A stretch of DNA of 64,000 nucleotides from Halorussus pelagicus (GTDB lineage Archaea; Halobacteriota; Halobacteria; Halobacteriales; Haladaptataceae): the NCBI RefSeq assembly GCF_004087835.1, contig NZ_CP035120.1:124001-188000 (forward strand). Reading direction: 5' to 3'. Both the position numbers and the translations under genes were made by a program. Shown piece by piece: positions 45,744 through 54,693 of the stretch. The notes beneath the pieces are model-generated. The model was not told the origin of the DNA and did no database searches. It saw only the letters and a list, made by a program, of their open reading frames with translations. Numbering within the stretch: the stretch's first letter is position 1; each line of letters begins with the position of its first letter.

Positions 45744-46954
45744 GTCGGCTTCGGGTCGCCGCCTCGGTCGCGGCCGCCCAACTCCGCCACGACCGCGCAC
45801 GGACCGTCCTCGCGGTGGTCGGCATCGCGGTGGCGGTCCTCTCGACCACCCTGCTGGCGAGCCTCGGCTACGGCGTCTTCGAGACCGGCCAGCAGAAGTT
45901 CGACGCCTCAGGCCGGGACCTCTGGGTCACGGGCGGGTCGCTCTCGGACGGTCCCGGCGGGTTCGGCACGTCCATCACCGACGCCCACGAGACGGCGGGC
46001 GACATCGAATCGCTCGACGCGGTCCAGTCGTCGGTTCCGATGGCGTTTCAGGCGGTCTACGTGGGGAACGGCTCCGGGAATATGCAGACGCTCGTCGGGG
46101 TCGGCGTCCCCGGCGGCGGCGGTGCCGTCGAAATCAGCGAGGGCGAAGGGTTCCACACGTACGACCAGCACTACGCGGGCGGCGACTACGACGGGAACAT
46201 GACCTACTCGGTCATCATCGACACCCGCACCGCGGAGATGTACGACGTGGGTGTGGGCGACACGCTCCAGATAGGCGGGTCCGTCGAGAGTGCAAAAAAC
46301 CACGAGTTTACCGTCGTCGGCATCTCGCCGACGTTCTCCAGCTTTCTAGGCGCGCCGACAACGACGATGCATCTGGGCGAACTCCAGCGAATCACGGGCA
46401 CCACCGGCACCGACAAAGCGACGTTCATCACGGTCAACGTGAACGACGGCGCGGACGTGAGCACGGTCGAACAGCGCCTCCAGCGGGAGTACCCCGACTA
46501 CACGATTCGGACGAACGACGAGCAGATGCGCGCGGTCCTCCAGCACAACGCGGTCGTCATCGCGGTCGGGGGCGCGCTGGTCGTCCTCTCGGTGGTCGCG
46601 GGGTTCGCGCTCACGCTCAACGTTCTCTCCATCGTCGTCTTCCAGCAGAAGGAGGAACTTGCGGCCCTGACCGCGCTCGGGGTCTCCTCGAAGACGCTCG
46701 TGGCGATGGTCGCCGGACAGGGCGTCCTGCTGGGCGCTCTCGGCGGGGTTCTCGGGGTCGCGGTCACGCCGCCGTTCGTGGTCGGCTTGAACTTCGTCGC
46801 GGCCGAAATCGTCGGCTTCGAGGGACTGGTGCAGGCGCCGGGGTCGGTGCTGGCGCTCGGCGGAGCCATCGCGCTGGTCATCGGCACGCTGGCGGCCGCG
46901 GTCGCTGGCTGGCGGACGCTTCGGACCGTCGGCATCGACCAACTGGCGCGGTGA
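45740..46954 (+). CDS. MacB/FtsX-type ABC permease
   Basis: The 404-residue permease has the same plan as its upstream partner: N-terminal helix (TVLAVVGIAVAVLSTTLLAS), core domain with SSFLGAPTTTMHLGELQRIT, then three helices (VVIAVGGALVVLSVVAGFALTL; GQGVLLGALGGVLGVAVTPPF; ALGGAIALVIGTLAAAVAGW). Paired, non-identical permeases with one ATPase suggest a heteromeric ABC exporter. Its ATG overlaps the last mini-gene. Confidence 0.93.
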   Translation: MSRLRVAASVAAAQLRHDRARTVLAVVGIAVAVLSTTLLASLGYGVFETGQQKFDASGRDLWVTGGSLSDGPGGFGTSITDAHETAGDIESLDAVQSSVPMAFQAVYVGNGSGNMQTLVGVGVPGGGGAVEISEGEGFHTYDQHYAGGDYDGNMTYSVIIDTRTAEMYDVGVGDTLQIGGSVESAKNHEFTVVGISPTFSSFLGAPTTTMHLGELQRITGTTGTDKATFITVNVNDGADVSTVEQRLQREYPDYTIRTNDEQMRAVLQHNAVVIAVGGALVVLSVVAGFALTLNVLSIVVFQQKEELAALTALGVSSKTLVAMVAGQGVLLGALGGVLGVAVTPPFVVGLNFVAAEIVGFEGLVQAPGSVLALGGAIALVIGTLAAAVAGWRTLRTVGIDQLAR

Positions 46955-47032
46955 CGGCGGTCCGGTGAGTCGCTTTCTGACGACCTCTTTCGGAACCAAC
47001 CGTTTTGTGACTCAGCGTTGGGAGTCGTCTCG

Positions 47033-47285
47033 ATGGGAGAAATCGACACCGACGCCAATACCGACACCGACGCGTGCGCTCGATGCGGGGGACTGCTCGA
47101 CCCGGAGCGACCACCACGTCGCGCTGTCGCGGACCTCGGTGAACCCCCGAGTCGCGTCGAAGGAGACCGACGAACGGCTGTTCTGCCCCGACTACCGCCT
47201 CGTACGTCGAGACCGATTCGCCGAGGAATCCCGACCCCGCCGAGCGGAGCGACCGAGGCTCGTAGCTTATAGCGTAATCGACTGA
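47033..47285 (+). pseudogene. small zinc-binding protein gene with a frame change
   Basis: Frame one opens MGEIDTDANTDTDACARCGG; frame two carries DHHVALSRTSVNPRVASKET, then ERLFCPDYRLV. Haloarchaeal small zinc proteins pair CxxC with CPDC, so these are halves of one gene. Removing one G from GGGGG (47087-47091) joins them. The second knuckle reads CPDY, so one zinc ligand is lost even after repair. Likely decayed, or an assembly error plus divergence. Confidence 0.5.
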
Positions 47286-47752
47286 GACTCCTTGACCACC
47301 CTGTCGCCCTCGTCTTTGGCTCGGAGCGTCACGTCGAGCGTGCTACCGACCGGGAACTGGAAGAGGTCCCATCCGGACCCGCGCTGACCGCTCACGTCGG
47401 TGACCGAGAAGTTCACGTCGGCCGCGCCCTCGTGGACGACGACCTCCACCACGTCGAGGTCGCCGTCGGAATCGGCGACGGCCCACCGGACTGAAAACAT
47501 GCGGTCGTCGCCCAGTTGCTCGCTCTTCGACACGTCGAATCTGTCAACGGTCGGCGCGGACGCCGCGGCACCGCCACCGAACGACATCTGGCCGTACCCG
47601 CCTTCGCCGAAGCCGACCGGTTCGGCCGCGGAAGCACCCCCGGACCCCGCGGCGACCGCCGCCGCGGCGGACCCGGCGAGTTTCAGATAGGACCGTCTGT
47701 CGAGTAGCGATGTCTCTGCCTCGTCGTCTGCTTGTAGTCGCTCGCGTGCCAT
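47267..47752 (-). CDS. Tat-exported small secreted protein
   Basis: The 161-residue protein has a twin-arginine signal (LLDRRSYLKLAGSAAAAVAAGSGGASA) with an AxA cleavage site near residue 42. A Gly-rich linker (FGEGGYGQMSFGGGAAA) precedes a beta-sandwich-like domain (WAVADSDGDLDVVEVVVHEG), an Ig/PKD-like fold. No lipobox; therefore probably released or wall-bound. Divergent from the next gene's stop by 160 bp. Confidence 0.85.
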   Translation of the reverse strand: MARERLQADDEAETSLLDRRSYLKLAGSAAAAVAAGSGGASAAEPVGFGEGGYGQMSFGGGAAASAPTVDRFDVSKSEQLGDDRMFSVRWAVADSDGDLDVVEVVVHEGAADVNFSVTDVSGQRGSGWDLFQFPVGSTLDVTLRAKDEGDRVVKESQSITL

Positions 47753-47911
47753 GCGCAGTCGAAAGGCTTCGACCGCGGATTATCAACGTTTCGATGTCCT
47801 TGTAAAACAAAGAAATTCTTTGAATTTCTAGGCGGTCCGAGACGAATCAGGGCGACCCCCGTGGTCGCCCGGTCGGTCCCGATTCAGTCCGTCCGCTCGG
47901 GGTGCGGTGGC

Positions 47912-49759
47912 TCAGTTCGAGTCCTCGTCATCGTCGTCACCGTTCTCCGGCGGCGCGTCCTGCACCGTCACCTGAATCGACTTGCCGAAGTCGCTGGTCA
48001 GCACGTCGAGGAAGGTCTCGCCGGAGTCAAGTCCGAGGTCGGACTCGTCCAGTCGGTACTGGACCTGCGCGGACTCGCCGGGGTCAACCTCCACTCGCTG
48101 TTCCTCGATGACGGTCCCGTCGATGCGAAGCTGTACGGTGTCCGTGAGGATTTGCTCGCTCGGGTTGCGAACCTGCGCGTTCACGACGAGTTCGCCCTCT
48201 TCCAGCACTATCGTTTCGGGCGCGGCAATCGAGACCACGCGAAGCGACGGTTCGGCCGCGGGTTCCGCCGTGGTCGTCGTTTCGGTCGGCGTCTCTTCCG
48301 CCGTCGTCGTCTCAGTCGTAGTCGTCTCTTCCGGCGGTTCCTCAGTAGTCGTTTCCGTCGTTGTCGTCTCAGTAGTCGTTTCCTCGGTCGTCGTTTCCGT
48401 CGTGGTCGTGTCGGGCATCATCTCGTCGGGCAGGTCGAACTCTGCATCCTCGGGCGCGGTCACGACGAACTCGACGTTTTGCACCGAGACGTTCCGGAAG
48501 ACGAACCGGACGTTCTGGCGGTCCGAGCGAGCGACCTGTCGGTCCTCGCTCGCGGCCTCGCCGACGCTCTCCTCGACGGAGGCCCCCCTCAGAATCTTCG
48601 TGAGGTCCACGCGGAGCGTCTGGTCGCTGACCAAGCGGTCCTCGACGACCACCGTACGGTCCACGTCGTCGGCGTCACCGACGACGAACGAGAACTCGTT
48701 GACCCGCACGTTGTCGATGCGGAACCGAATCGTCTGCTCGGGCACGGACGGTTCGGCCGCTTCGGTTGTCGTGGTGGCCTTGGTCGGCGTTTCCGTCGTT
48801 GTGGTTTCGGCCGGTTTTTCGGTTGTCGTCGTCTCGGTCGGCGTCTCGGTCGGCGTCTCAGTCGTGGTCGTCTCTGTGGTGGTCGTTTCGGTTGGCGTCT
48901 CGGTTGTCGTAGTCGTCTCTGTGGTGGTCGTTTCGGTCGGCGTCTCAGTTGTCGTAGTCGTCTCTGTGCTAGTCGTTTCGGTCGGCGTCTCGGTCGGCGT
49001 TTCCGTCGTGGTAGTTTCGGTCAGTGTTTCCGTCGTGGTAGTTTCGGTCGGCGTCTCGGTTGTCGTGGTCGTCTCCGTCGGCGTCTCAGCCGTAGTCGTT
49101 TCAGTCGGCGTCTCGGTCGGCGGTTCCGTCTCCGGCGGTTCTTCGGTCGTAGTAGTTTCAGTCGGCGTTTCCGTTTCGGGCGGTTCCTCCGTCGTAGTCG
49201 GCGTCTCCGTCGGTGTTTCCGTCTCCGGTGGCACCTCCGTCGGCGTCCCGTCAGTCCCTTCGACCGTCACCGCGGCCTCGTCCGCGACGACCTGATTGTC
49301 CACGGTGTAGGCACCGTCCTCAGCGCCCTGCGAGTCCACGAAGTCGAAGGTCTGGTTGTCGTTCGTGTCCTGATACGCCAGCGCGAGCAGGGTCCGGGAC
49401 TCCTCGATGGGTTCGTCGAGCGTCACCTCGACGTTCTCGTGAGTTCCCGCTTCGAGGTACTCCGAGACCCCGCGGACGCTACCGAGGACCGACCCGTTGA
49501 GCAGTTCCTCGTCGTGGACGACGACGAAACCGCCGTCGGCCAGCGTTACCTGCGAAATCGTGACGACGGTCCCGTCAGATGTCTGATTATCGAATGTGAC
49601 CGTCGTGTTTGCTTCCGTCTGATTCTGCGCCATCAGCTCGTTGGGCGGCGACTGGTCGGCCGCCGTCTCGGGACCCGTCGCCCCGAGAGTGGTGACCGCT
49701 CCCCCGAACACCGTTCCGAAAACGAGCATGATAGCTACGGCTACGTGCTTGCGGCTCAC
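47912..49759 (-). CDS. surface protein with DUF7282-like, Thr/Glu-repeat and CARDB-like domains
   Basis: The 615-residue protein has a signal peptide (VAVAIMLVFGTVFGGAVTTL), a DUF7282-like domain (QTSDGTVVTISQVTLADGGFVVVHDEE; LALAYQDTNDNQTFDF), then a long low-complexity region of ET-P-T-E-TTT repeats (about 173-340), a second beta domain (TIRFRIDNVRVNEFSF), a second Thr/Glu spacer and a CARDB-like end (VVNAQVRNPSEQILTDTVQL). The Thr-rich spacers are likely O-glycosylated stalks. The DNA repeats (ACGCCGAC...-type) may vary in number. Confidence 0.88.
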   Translation of the reverse strand: MSRKHVAVAIMLVFGTVFGGAVTTLGATGPETAADQSPPNELMAQNQTEANTTVTFDNQTSDGTVVTISQVTLADGGFVVVHDEELLNGSVLGSVRGVSEYLEAGTHENVEVTLDEPIEESRTLLALAYQDTNDNQTFDFVDSQGAEDGAYTVDNQVVADEAAVTVEGTDGTPTEVPPETETPTETPTTTEEPPETETPTETTTTEEPPETEPPTETPTETTTAETPTETTTTTETPTETTTTETLTETTTTETPTETPTETTSTETTTTTETPTETTTTETTTTTETPTETTTTETTTTETPTETPTETTTTEKPAETTTTETPTKATTTTEAAEPSVPEQTIRFRIDNVRVNEFSFVVGDADDVDRTVVVEDRLVSDQTLRVDLTKILRGASVEESVGEAASEDRQVARSDRQNVRFVFRNVSVQNVEFVVTAPEDAEFDLPDEMMPDTTTTETTTEETTTETTTTETTTEEPPEETTTTETTTAEETPTETTTTAEPAAEPSLRVVSIAAPETIVLEEGELVVNAQVRNPSEQILTDTVQLRIDGTVIEEQRVEVDPGESAQVQYRLDESDLGLDSGETFLDVLTSDFGKSIQVTVQDAPPENGDDDDEDSN

Positions 49760-49836
49760 TGTTTTTCTCCCCCAACGGGTACTCTACGACGAATGGCATA
49801 AATCCGCTGGCGGCCGATACACCGGCTCTCAGCCGG

Positions 49837-50394
49837 TCAGACCGACAGACGGCGACCGACCCACTGGGGAATCGCCGCGACGACGCGGAGTCCGGGTGCA
49901 CCGTCGTAGAGCCAGAGAACGACCATCAGGAGCGCGAACAGGCCCTCGTCGCTGACGAGTGCCGCCGGAGAGAGTTCCTGTAGGTGCGCCACGAAGCTCT
50001 GTTCGGTCTCGTACTGTATCGGCGCGACCAGCGGCCACGCGAGAAATCCCAGCGAGTAGAAATCGCCCGCGAGAAGTGGGTCGAGCGCGTCGCCGAACAG
50101 GTGCGAAAAGTAGCCGACGGCGAACGCCGTCGCCATGGTCCCGCGGTCGAGTCGCCGGAACAGAACGACGAGTAGCGCGAGCAAAACGAGCGCGAGTACC
50201 AGCGAGTGGGCCAGCGACCGCCCGTTCGGAAGGACGCCGAACGTCCACGCGAGCGGTTTGTCCACGAGGTCCGGAAACTGGGTCCCGAGCGCGAGCGCGA
50301 CGGTCGCGTACCCGTCAGGTGCGCGCCGGGCGCTCGCGTGGACGAAAAACGAGTACAACAGATAGCCGACCGCGAGGTGCCCCCAAGGCCACAT
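49837..50394 (-). CDS. membrane-bound metal-dependent hydrolase-like protein (DUF457/YdjM)
   Basis: The 185-residue protein starts MWPWGHLAVGYLLYSFFV and contains ALALGTQFPDLVDKPLAW, RSLAHSLVLALVLL and YFSHLFGDALDPL, the His/Asp motifs of the DUF457 family. About four helices. Encoded alone between the surface protein and aglF (divergent), with the aglF promoter in the spacer. Confidence 0.92.
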   Translation of the reverse strand: MWPWGHLAVGYLLYSFFVHASARRAPDGYATVALALGTQFPDLVDKPLAWTFGVLPNGRSLAHSLVLALVLLALLVVLFRRLDRGTMATAFAVGYFSHLFGDALDPLLAGDFYSLGFLAWPLVAPIQYETEQSFVAHLQELSPAALVSDEGLFALLMVVLWLYDGAPGLRVVAAIPQWVGRRLSV

Positions 50395-50510
50395 GCAGGT
50401 TGGTTAGGAATATGACGGCTTAGTCCTTCGGGCGACGCCCGAGTTAGGTATTTACAACCATGATTTTGCCGTTCGTTAGGGCATTCAAATTGGCCAAGGA
50501 TTTTTTCTAA

Positions 50511-50520
50511 TACCGAGTGG
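50511..50520 (+). promoter_or_regulatory. candidate TATA promoter of aglF
   Basis: TTTTTTCTAATACC, preceded by a purine-rich stretch (CCAAGGA), lies about 28 bp before the ATG at 50544. This spacing suits a leaderless or short-leader haloarchaeal transcript. Confidence 0.4.
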
Positions 50521-50543
50521 ACGTGTCCGTGGGGGATGGGAAC

Positions 50544-51341
50544 ATGAAAGCCGTTATTTTAGCCGCCGGAAAGGGCACTCGCCTCCGGCCGCTGACCGAC
50601 GACAAGCCCAAGGGAATGGTCGAAATCGACGGGAAGCCAATCCTCACCCATTGCTTCGAGCAGTTGGCCGAATTGGGGGCCGACGAGTTCGTGGTCGTGG
50701 TGGGTTACCGCAAGCAGGACATCATCGAACACTACGACGACGAGTTCGAGGGCGTGCCCATCACGTACTCTCACCAGCGCGAGCAGAAAGGTCTCGCACA
50801 CGCCTTGCTCACCGTTGAGGAACACATCGAGGACGACTTCATGCTGATGCTCGGTGACAACGTTTTCGACGCGAATCTCGGCGACGTGAAGAAGCGACAA
50901 CAGGAAGACCGGGCGGACGCGGCGTTCCTGACCGAGGAGGTGCCCTACGAGGAGGCCGACCGCTACGGGGTCTGTGACACGAACGACTACGGCGAGATTA
51001 CCGATGTGGTGGAAAAGCCCGAGGACCCGCCGAGCAATCTCGTGATGACGGGCTTTTACACGTTCACGCCCGCCATCTTCCACGCGTGTCATCTCGTCCA
51101 ACCGTCGAATCGCGGCGAGTACGAAATCAGCGAGGCCATCGACCTGCTCATCCAGAGCGGCCGCACCATCGACGCCATCCGGATGGACGGTTGGCGCGTT
51201 GACGTGGGCTATCCCGAGGACCGCGACCGGGCCGAGCGACTGCTTCGGGGCGAGGACCCCGAATCGAACGCCGACTCCGCGGACTCCGCCGACTCGGAGT
51301 CCGAACCGGCCACGAGTTCGGCCGAAGCCTCGTCGGACTAA
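50544..51341 (+). CDS. aglF: glucose-1-phosphate uridylyltransferase, AglF-like
   Basis: The 265-residue sugar nucleotidyltransferase reads MKAVILAAGKGTRLRPLTDDKPKGMVEIDG (nucleotide-binding GxGTRLRPLT..KP), VVVVGYRKQDIIEHY, LMLGDNVFDANLGD (Asp metal site), VEKPEDPPSNLVMTGFY and VDVGYPEDRDRAERLL. It matches my recollection of Haloferax AglF through most of its length. It supplies UDP-glucose or a related sugar for N-glycosylation. An acidic Ser-rich tail follows residue 240. Located 8 kb beyond the glycan cluster. Confidence 0.88.
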   Translation: MKAVILAAGKGTRLRPLTDDKPKGMVEIDGKPILTHCFEQLAELGADEFVVVVGYRKQDIIEHYDDEFEGVPITYSHQREQKGLAHALLTVEEHIEDDFMLMLGDNVFDANLGDVKKRQQEDRADAAFLTEEVPYEEADRYGVCDTNDYGEITDVVEKPEDPPSNLVMTGFYTFTPAIFHACHLVQPSNRGEYEISEAIDLLIQSGRTIDAIRMDGWRVDVGYPEDRDRAERLLRGEDPESNADSADSADSESEPATSSAEASSD

Positions 51342-51440
51342 TCGCTCAGTATTCGTCCCGGAACGGCTACAGATACCGTAGCTGACCTGTACTATCCCGG
51401 TTACGCCGGGTTTATGCACGCCGATTAGGGTCGTCTACCC

Positions 51441-52148
51441 ATGGGTCGCTGGGGCGAACTCGCCGCGCAGGTACACGGTGACGAAACCGACGAGCGACCG
51501 CCGTCGATAGAGGAGTTTCTGGAGTCGAACCACCAACTGTTCACTGTCATCGGCATCTTCGGCGCGCTCTCGGTGTACCTCATCAGGTTCCAGCAGGCCG
51601 CGGCCGAGACCGGAGCGACGACCGGGTCGGTCGGCGCGATACTGCTCCTCTTTCTGCTCACGTCGTCAGTGGCGGTCCGGAACTCCTACCGGTGTACCGA
51701 GCGAGCGCGACGCCACGGCGCGTACCTGTTGGTGTTTGGCTACGCCGTCTTCATGTACTCGTTCGTCACGCTGGTCGTCTCCGTCGTCCTCGTCATCGTC
51801 GGCCAGTACGCGCAGGGCGCCGAGAGCGTCCTCGGGTCGAGTTTCGTCTACGCCCTCGTCTTCCTCTACGTGCCCTTCATCTTCCGGGCTGACGCCTTCC
51901 GGGAGTTCGAGGGGTCGAGCGTGGCCACGGCGGGCGTTCGACACGCCCCGCACCTCGGCGCGGGCGCGCTCACGGCGTGGTATGCGTTGCAGTGGCACTG
52001 GGGGACCCTCCCGACGCTGGAACTGGACAGCGCGGCCTACTCTATCGGCATCGTGACGAGTCTGGTCGGCAATCACTTCGCGCTGACCGCCATCGCGTTC
52101 GGCGCGCTGTGGGTCGGGGACAGGGTGGTGGCGAGGGTTCGGGGATGA
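51441..52148 (+). CDS. polytopic membrane protein of unknown function
   Basis: The 235-residue protein has an acidic cytoplasmic N terminus and six or seven membrane helices (FTVIGIFGALSVYLIRF, SVGAILLLFLLTSSVAV, YLLVFGYAVFMYSFVTLVVSVVLVIVGQY, SFVYALVFLYVPFIF, IGIVTSLVGNHFALTAIAFGALWVG). No motif of a known transporter is visible. Confidence 0.8.
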   Translation: MGRWGELAAQVHGDETDERPPSIEEFLESNHQLFTVIGIFGALSVYLIRFQQAAAETGATTGSVGAILLLFLLTSSVAVRNSYRCTERARRHGAYLLVFGYAVFMYSFVTLVVSVVLVIVGQYAQGAESVLGSSFVYALVFLYVPFIFRADAFREFEGSSVATAGVRHAPHLGAGALTAWYALQWHWGTLPTLELDSAAYSIGIVTSLVGNHFALTAIAFGALWVGDRVVARVRG

Positions 52149-52158
52149 GTCGAGAAAG

Positions 52159-52400
52159 TCAGCAACTCCCTGCCATCCGGTCGATTTTCGGGCCGGGGAA
52201 CAGGACGAGTTCCTTCGCGCAGTGGCGGTCGTCGTTGACGTAGACGACGATTTCGGTCCCCCGACCGCTTCGAGGTCGGCGAGACCATACTCTACGACTT
52301 CCATCCTGTCACGCTCGTCGTCTATAAGGACGATGCCCGCGTCCGCAAGCAGTTCCGCGGCGCGCTCGCGGGCCTGCGCTCGCTCGACTTCGTCGGTCAT
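52159..52400 (-). pseudogene. truncated, frame-changed D-lyxose-isomerase-like gene
   Basis: MTDEVERAQARERAAELLAD then GLADLEAVGG continues in another frame as TEIVVYVNDDRHCAKELVLF followed by PGPKIDRMAGSC and a stop. The order matches the N-terminal third of D-lyxose ketol-isomerase-like cupins (AKELVLFPGQ). One extra G in GGGGG (plus strand CCCCC, 52258-52262) would restore the frame. The rest of the enzyme, including the metal-binding histidines, is missing, so the gene is dead either way. Confidence 0.6.
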
Positions 52401-52504
52401 GGAAACCGGGTCGCGTCCCGGAGCAAAAAACGGTCGGCGACGGGGAAGTCGTCTCGCGGTTCGCCGACAACCATTTGCCCGACGGCGTTGCCAATATATC
52501 GGCG

Positions 52505-52675
52505 ATGTTCAAAGCACAGATCACCGACGGCGAACAGATAGAGTGCGAGGACTACGAGGAAGGCGACTACGGCGTCGAACTCTTCGACGAGAGCGGCGAG
52601 TTCATCGCGTTCGTGCCGTACGCCCACCTGCTCTACGTCGGGACCGTGACCGATGACGGACAGATGGTCTGGTAG
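52505..52675 (+). CDS. small acidic haloarchaeal protein
   Basis: The 56-residue protein MFKAQITDGEQIECEDYEEG ends DESGEFIAFVPYAHLLYVGT plus VTDDGQMVW. Strongly acidic, no membrane segment, a single Cys; a conserved small haloarchaeal family of unknown function. The ATG at 52505 is preferred over an earlier in-frame ATG because homologues begin MFKAQ. Confidence 0.65.
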   Translation: MFKAQITDGEQIECEDYEEGDYGVELFDESGEFIAFVPYAHLLYVGTVTDDGQMVW

Positions 52676-53059
52676 TTCGGCGTCGGAACTCTCCGACGAG
52701 TGCGGGGCGATTCAGGTCATCGCCGACGAAATACGCGAACGGTGGCGTCGCCGCGGCGCAAATGACACGTATTTTTAGGTGTGGGACATAATATCGCGGT
52801 ACAGAGACCGCGACATGGGTTGGATTAACTGGGCAGTGGCCGGAAGGATACGAACCGCTCCGCCGCGGGGTGTTCCCGCTGGCATCGACGCATGTTGGAC
52901 GACCGACGCGGAGTCGGGCGAGTGGGAGTCCCGACGAACCTACAGCCAGCGGCATGGGGAAACTTATTTTGACCGCAGTAGACGAGTAATCAGACGAATG
53001 CGAACGGAGGGCGGACCGGAGCGCGGGCGAGAAGGTCCGGCAGAGACCCAAAAACGAGC
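52676..53059. other. spacer with promoter of the downstream kinase
   Basis: These 384 bp hold no supported gene. A frame of 94 residues starting at 52779 is arginine-rich and unlike haloarchaeal proteins. CTTATTTTGACC (52963-52974) is a plausible TATA element for the kinase. A 7-bp inverted repeat TCGCGGT/ACCGCGA spans 52794-52813. Confidence 0.4.
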
Positions 53060-54649
53060 ATGACCGAACAGTTACGAGAAGAGAAACGGAAGATAGAGGA
53101 GTTGCACGAGATTGCCTCCGAAATGGAGACCTGTACCAGCGAGGCGGAGGTCTACCGCCTCGGCGTGGACGCCGCAGAGGGGATTTTGGAGTTCGATATC
53201 TGCGGTATCGACGTAGTGGAGGAGGGGTATCTCGTTCCGAAAGCGACCTCGACCGAGATGCCAAACGACGGCTACGACGCGCTGGAGGCCGACAAGGGAC
53301 TCGCCGGGCGGACGTTCCAGAACGGCGAATCGTTTCTGATTCAGGACGTTCGGACGATGAACGAGGCCGACCCGGTCCAAGAGCAGTACCGGTCCATCCT
53401 CAGCGTGCCTCTCGGCGACTACGGCGTCTTTCAGGCCGGGTCCCGCGAGGCGATGGCCTTCGACGAGGACGACCTCGAACTCGCCGAGGTGCTGATGAGT
53501 CACGTCACGGCGGTCATCTCGCGCATCGACTCCCAGTCGGCGCTCCGCGAGAGCGAGGAGAAATACCGGACGCTGGTAGAGGGAAGCCACGACGCCATCT
53601 TCATCCACAGTGGCAAGCAGTTCCGGTTCGTCAACGACCGCGTCTCGGAGATGACGGGGTACAGCGAAGAGGAGCTGCTCGGAATGCCCATCTGGAACGT
53701 CGTCCACGAGGACGACCGCGACCGCGTTCGGGAACTCATCAAGCGCCGCGAGTCCGAGGGAGACTCGCCCCACTACCAGTTGCGCATCCGGTCCCAGGAG
53801 GGTAAGATACGCTACGTCGAGTTGAGCGTGCAGGCAATCTCTTACGACGGCCGGAAGGCCCACCTCGGGTCGGCGCGCGACGTAACCGAGCGTCGAAAGC
53901 GCAAGCAGAAGGTCGAGCGCCAGAACGAGCGTCTCAAGGAGTTCGCCAGTGTCGTCAGCCACGACCTGCGGAATCCGCTCAACGTCGCGCAGGGCCACCT
54001 CGACCTCGCCCGCGAGACCGGCGACGAGAAACATTTCGAGAAGACCGTGTCGGCGCTCGAACGGATGGAGTCGCTCATCGAGGACCTGCTGAAACTCGCC
54101 CGGCAGGGCCAAGACGTGAGCGAGACCGAGACGCTGGACCTCGAAACCATCGTCAGACACTCGTGGGGCACGGTCTCGACCGGCGGTGCGACCATCGACG
54201 TGGGCGACGGTCTCGGCGAAATCGAGGCCGACGAGGGGCGCTTGAAGGAACTGTTCGAGAACCTGTTTCGAAACGCCGTGGAGCACGGCTCCACGAGCAG
54301 TCGTCCTGCGGACGACGACGCGGTCGAACACGCGGGCGACGACGTGACCGTCTCAGTCGGCCGGTTGGGCGACGGCGTCACGCCCTGCGAGGAGTCAATT
54401 CCGGACCCCAGTTCCGAGGAGTCACACACCGCGTTCGATAGCTCGAACGGGTTCTACGTCGCCGACGACGGGCCGGGCATCCCCGCCGAAGAGCGCGAGA
54501 AGGTCTTCGAACACGGCCACACGACCGCCGAGGACGGGTCGGGACTGGGTCTCTCTATCGTCAGTAGCATCGTGGACGCCCACGAGTGGAACGTCCGCGT
54601 CTGCGAGAGCGAGACGGGCGGCGCCCGCTTCGAGATTTCGACGACGTAA
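53060..54649 (+). CDS. GAF-PAS sensor histidine kinase
   Basis: The 529-residue soluble kinase has an N-terminal helix, GAF domain (about 15-150, AEGILEFDICGIDVV), PAS domain (165-280, VNDRVSEMTGYSEEELLG), H-box SHDLRNPLNVAQG (His301) and a HATPase domain (FENLFRNAVEHGS, VADDGPGIPAEER, GSGLGLSIVSSIVDAH). A 55-residue insert splits the HATPase between the N-box and the G1-box, common in haloarchaeal kinases. No partner regulator adjacent. Confidence 0.93.
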   Translation: MTEQLREEKRKIEELHEIASEMETCTSEAEVYRLGVDAAEGILEFDICGIDVVEEGYLVPKATSTEMPNDGYDALEADKGLAGRTFQNGESFLIQDVRTMNEADPVQEQYRSILSVPLGDYGVFQAGSREAMAFDEDDLELAEVLMSHVTAVISRIDSQSALRESEEKYRTLVEGSHDAIFIHSGKQFRFVNDRVSEMTGYSEEELLGMPIWNVVHEDDRDRVRELIKRRESEGDSPHYQLRIRSQEGKIRYVELSVQAISYDGRKAHLGSARDVTERRKRKQKVERQNERLKEFASVVSHDLRNPLNVAQGHLDLARETGDEKHFEKTVSALERMESLIEDLLKLARQGQDVSETETLDLETIVRHSWGTVSTGGATIDVGDGLGEIEADEGRLKELFENLFRNAVEHGSTSSRPADDDAVEHAGDDVTVSVGRLGDGVTPCEESIPDPSSEESHTAFDSSNGFYVADDGPGIPAEEREKVFEHGHTTAEDGSGLGLSIVSSIVDAHEWNVRVCESETGGARFEISTT

Positions 54650-54693
54650 AAAGAGGGCCGAGCCACAGGAGAGAATCGGGAGCGACCGGCCAG

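Noticed and set aside
47861-49801. Plus-strand 646-codon frame opposite the Thr/Glu-rich surface protein
   Set aside because: Its Arg/Phe/Gly repetitive composition arises from antisense reading of the Thr/Glu repeats; no halophile-like acidity.
52779-53063. 94-codon frame before the GAF-PAS kinase
   Set aside because: Arg-rich, no family, overlaps the likely kinase promoter; treated as spacer.
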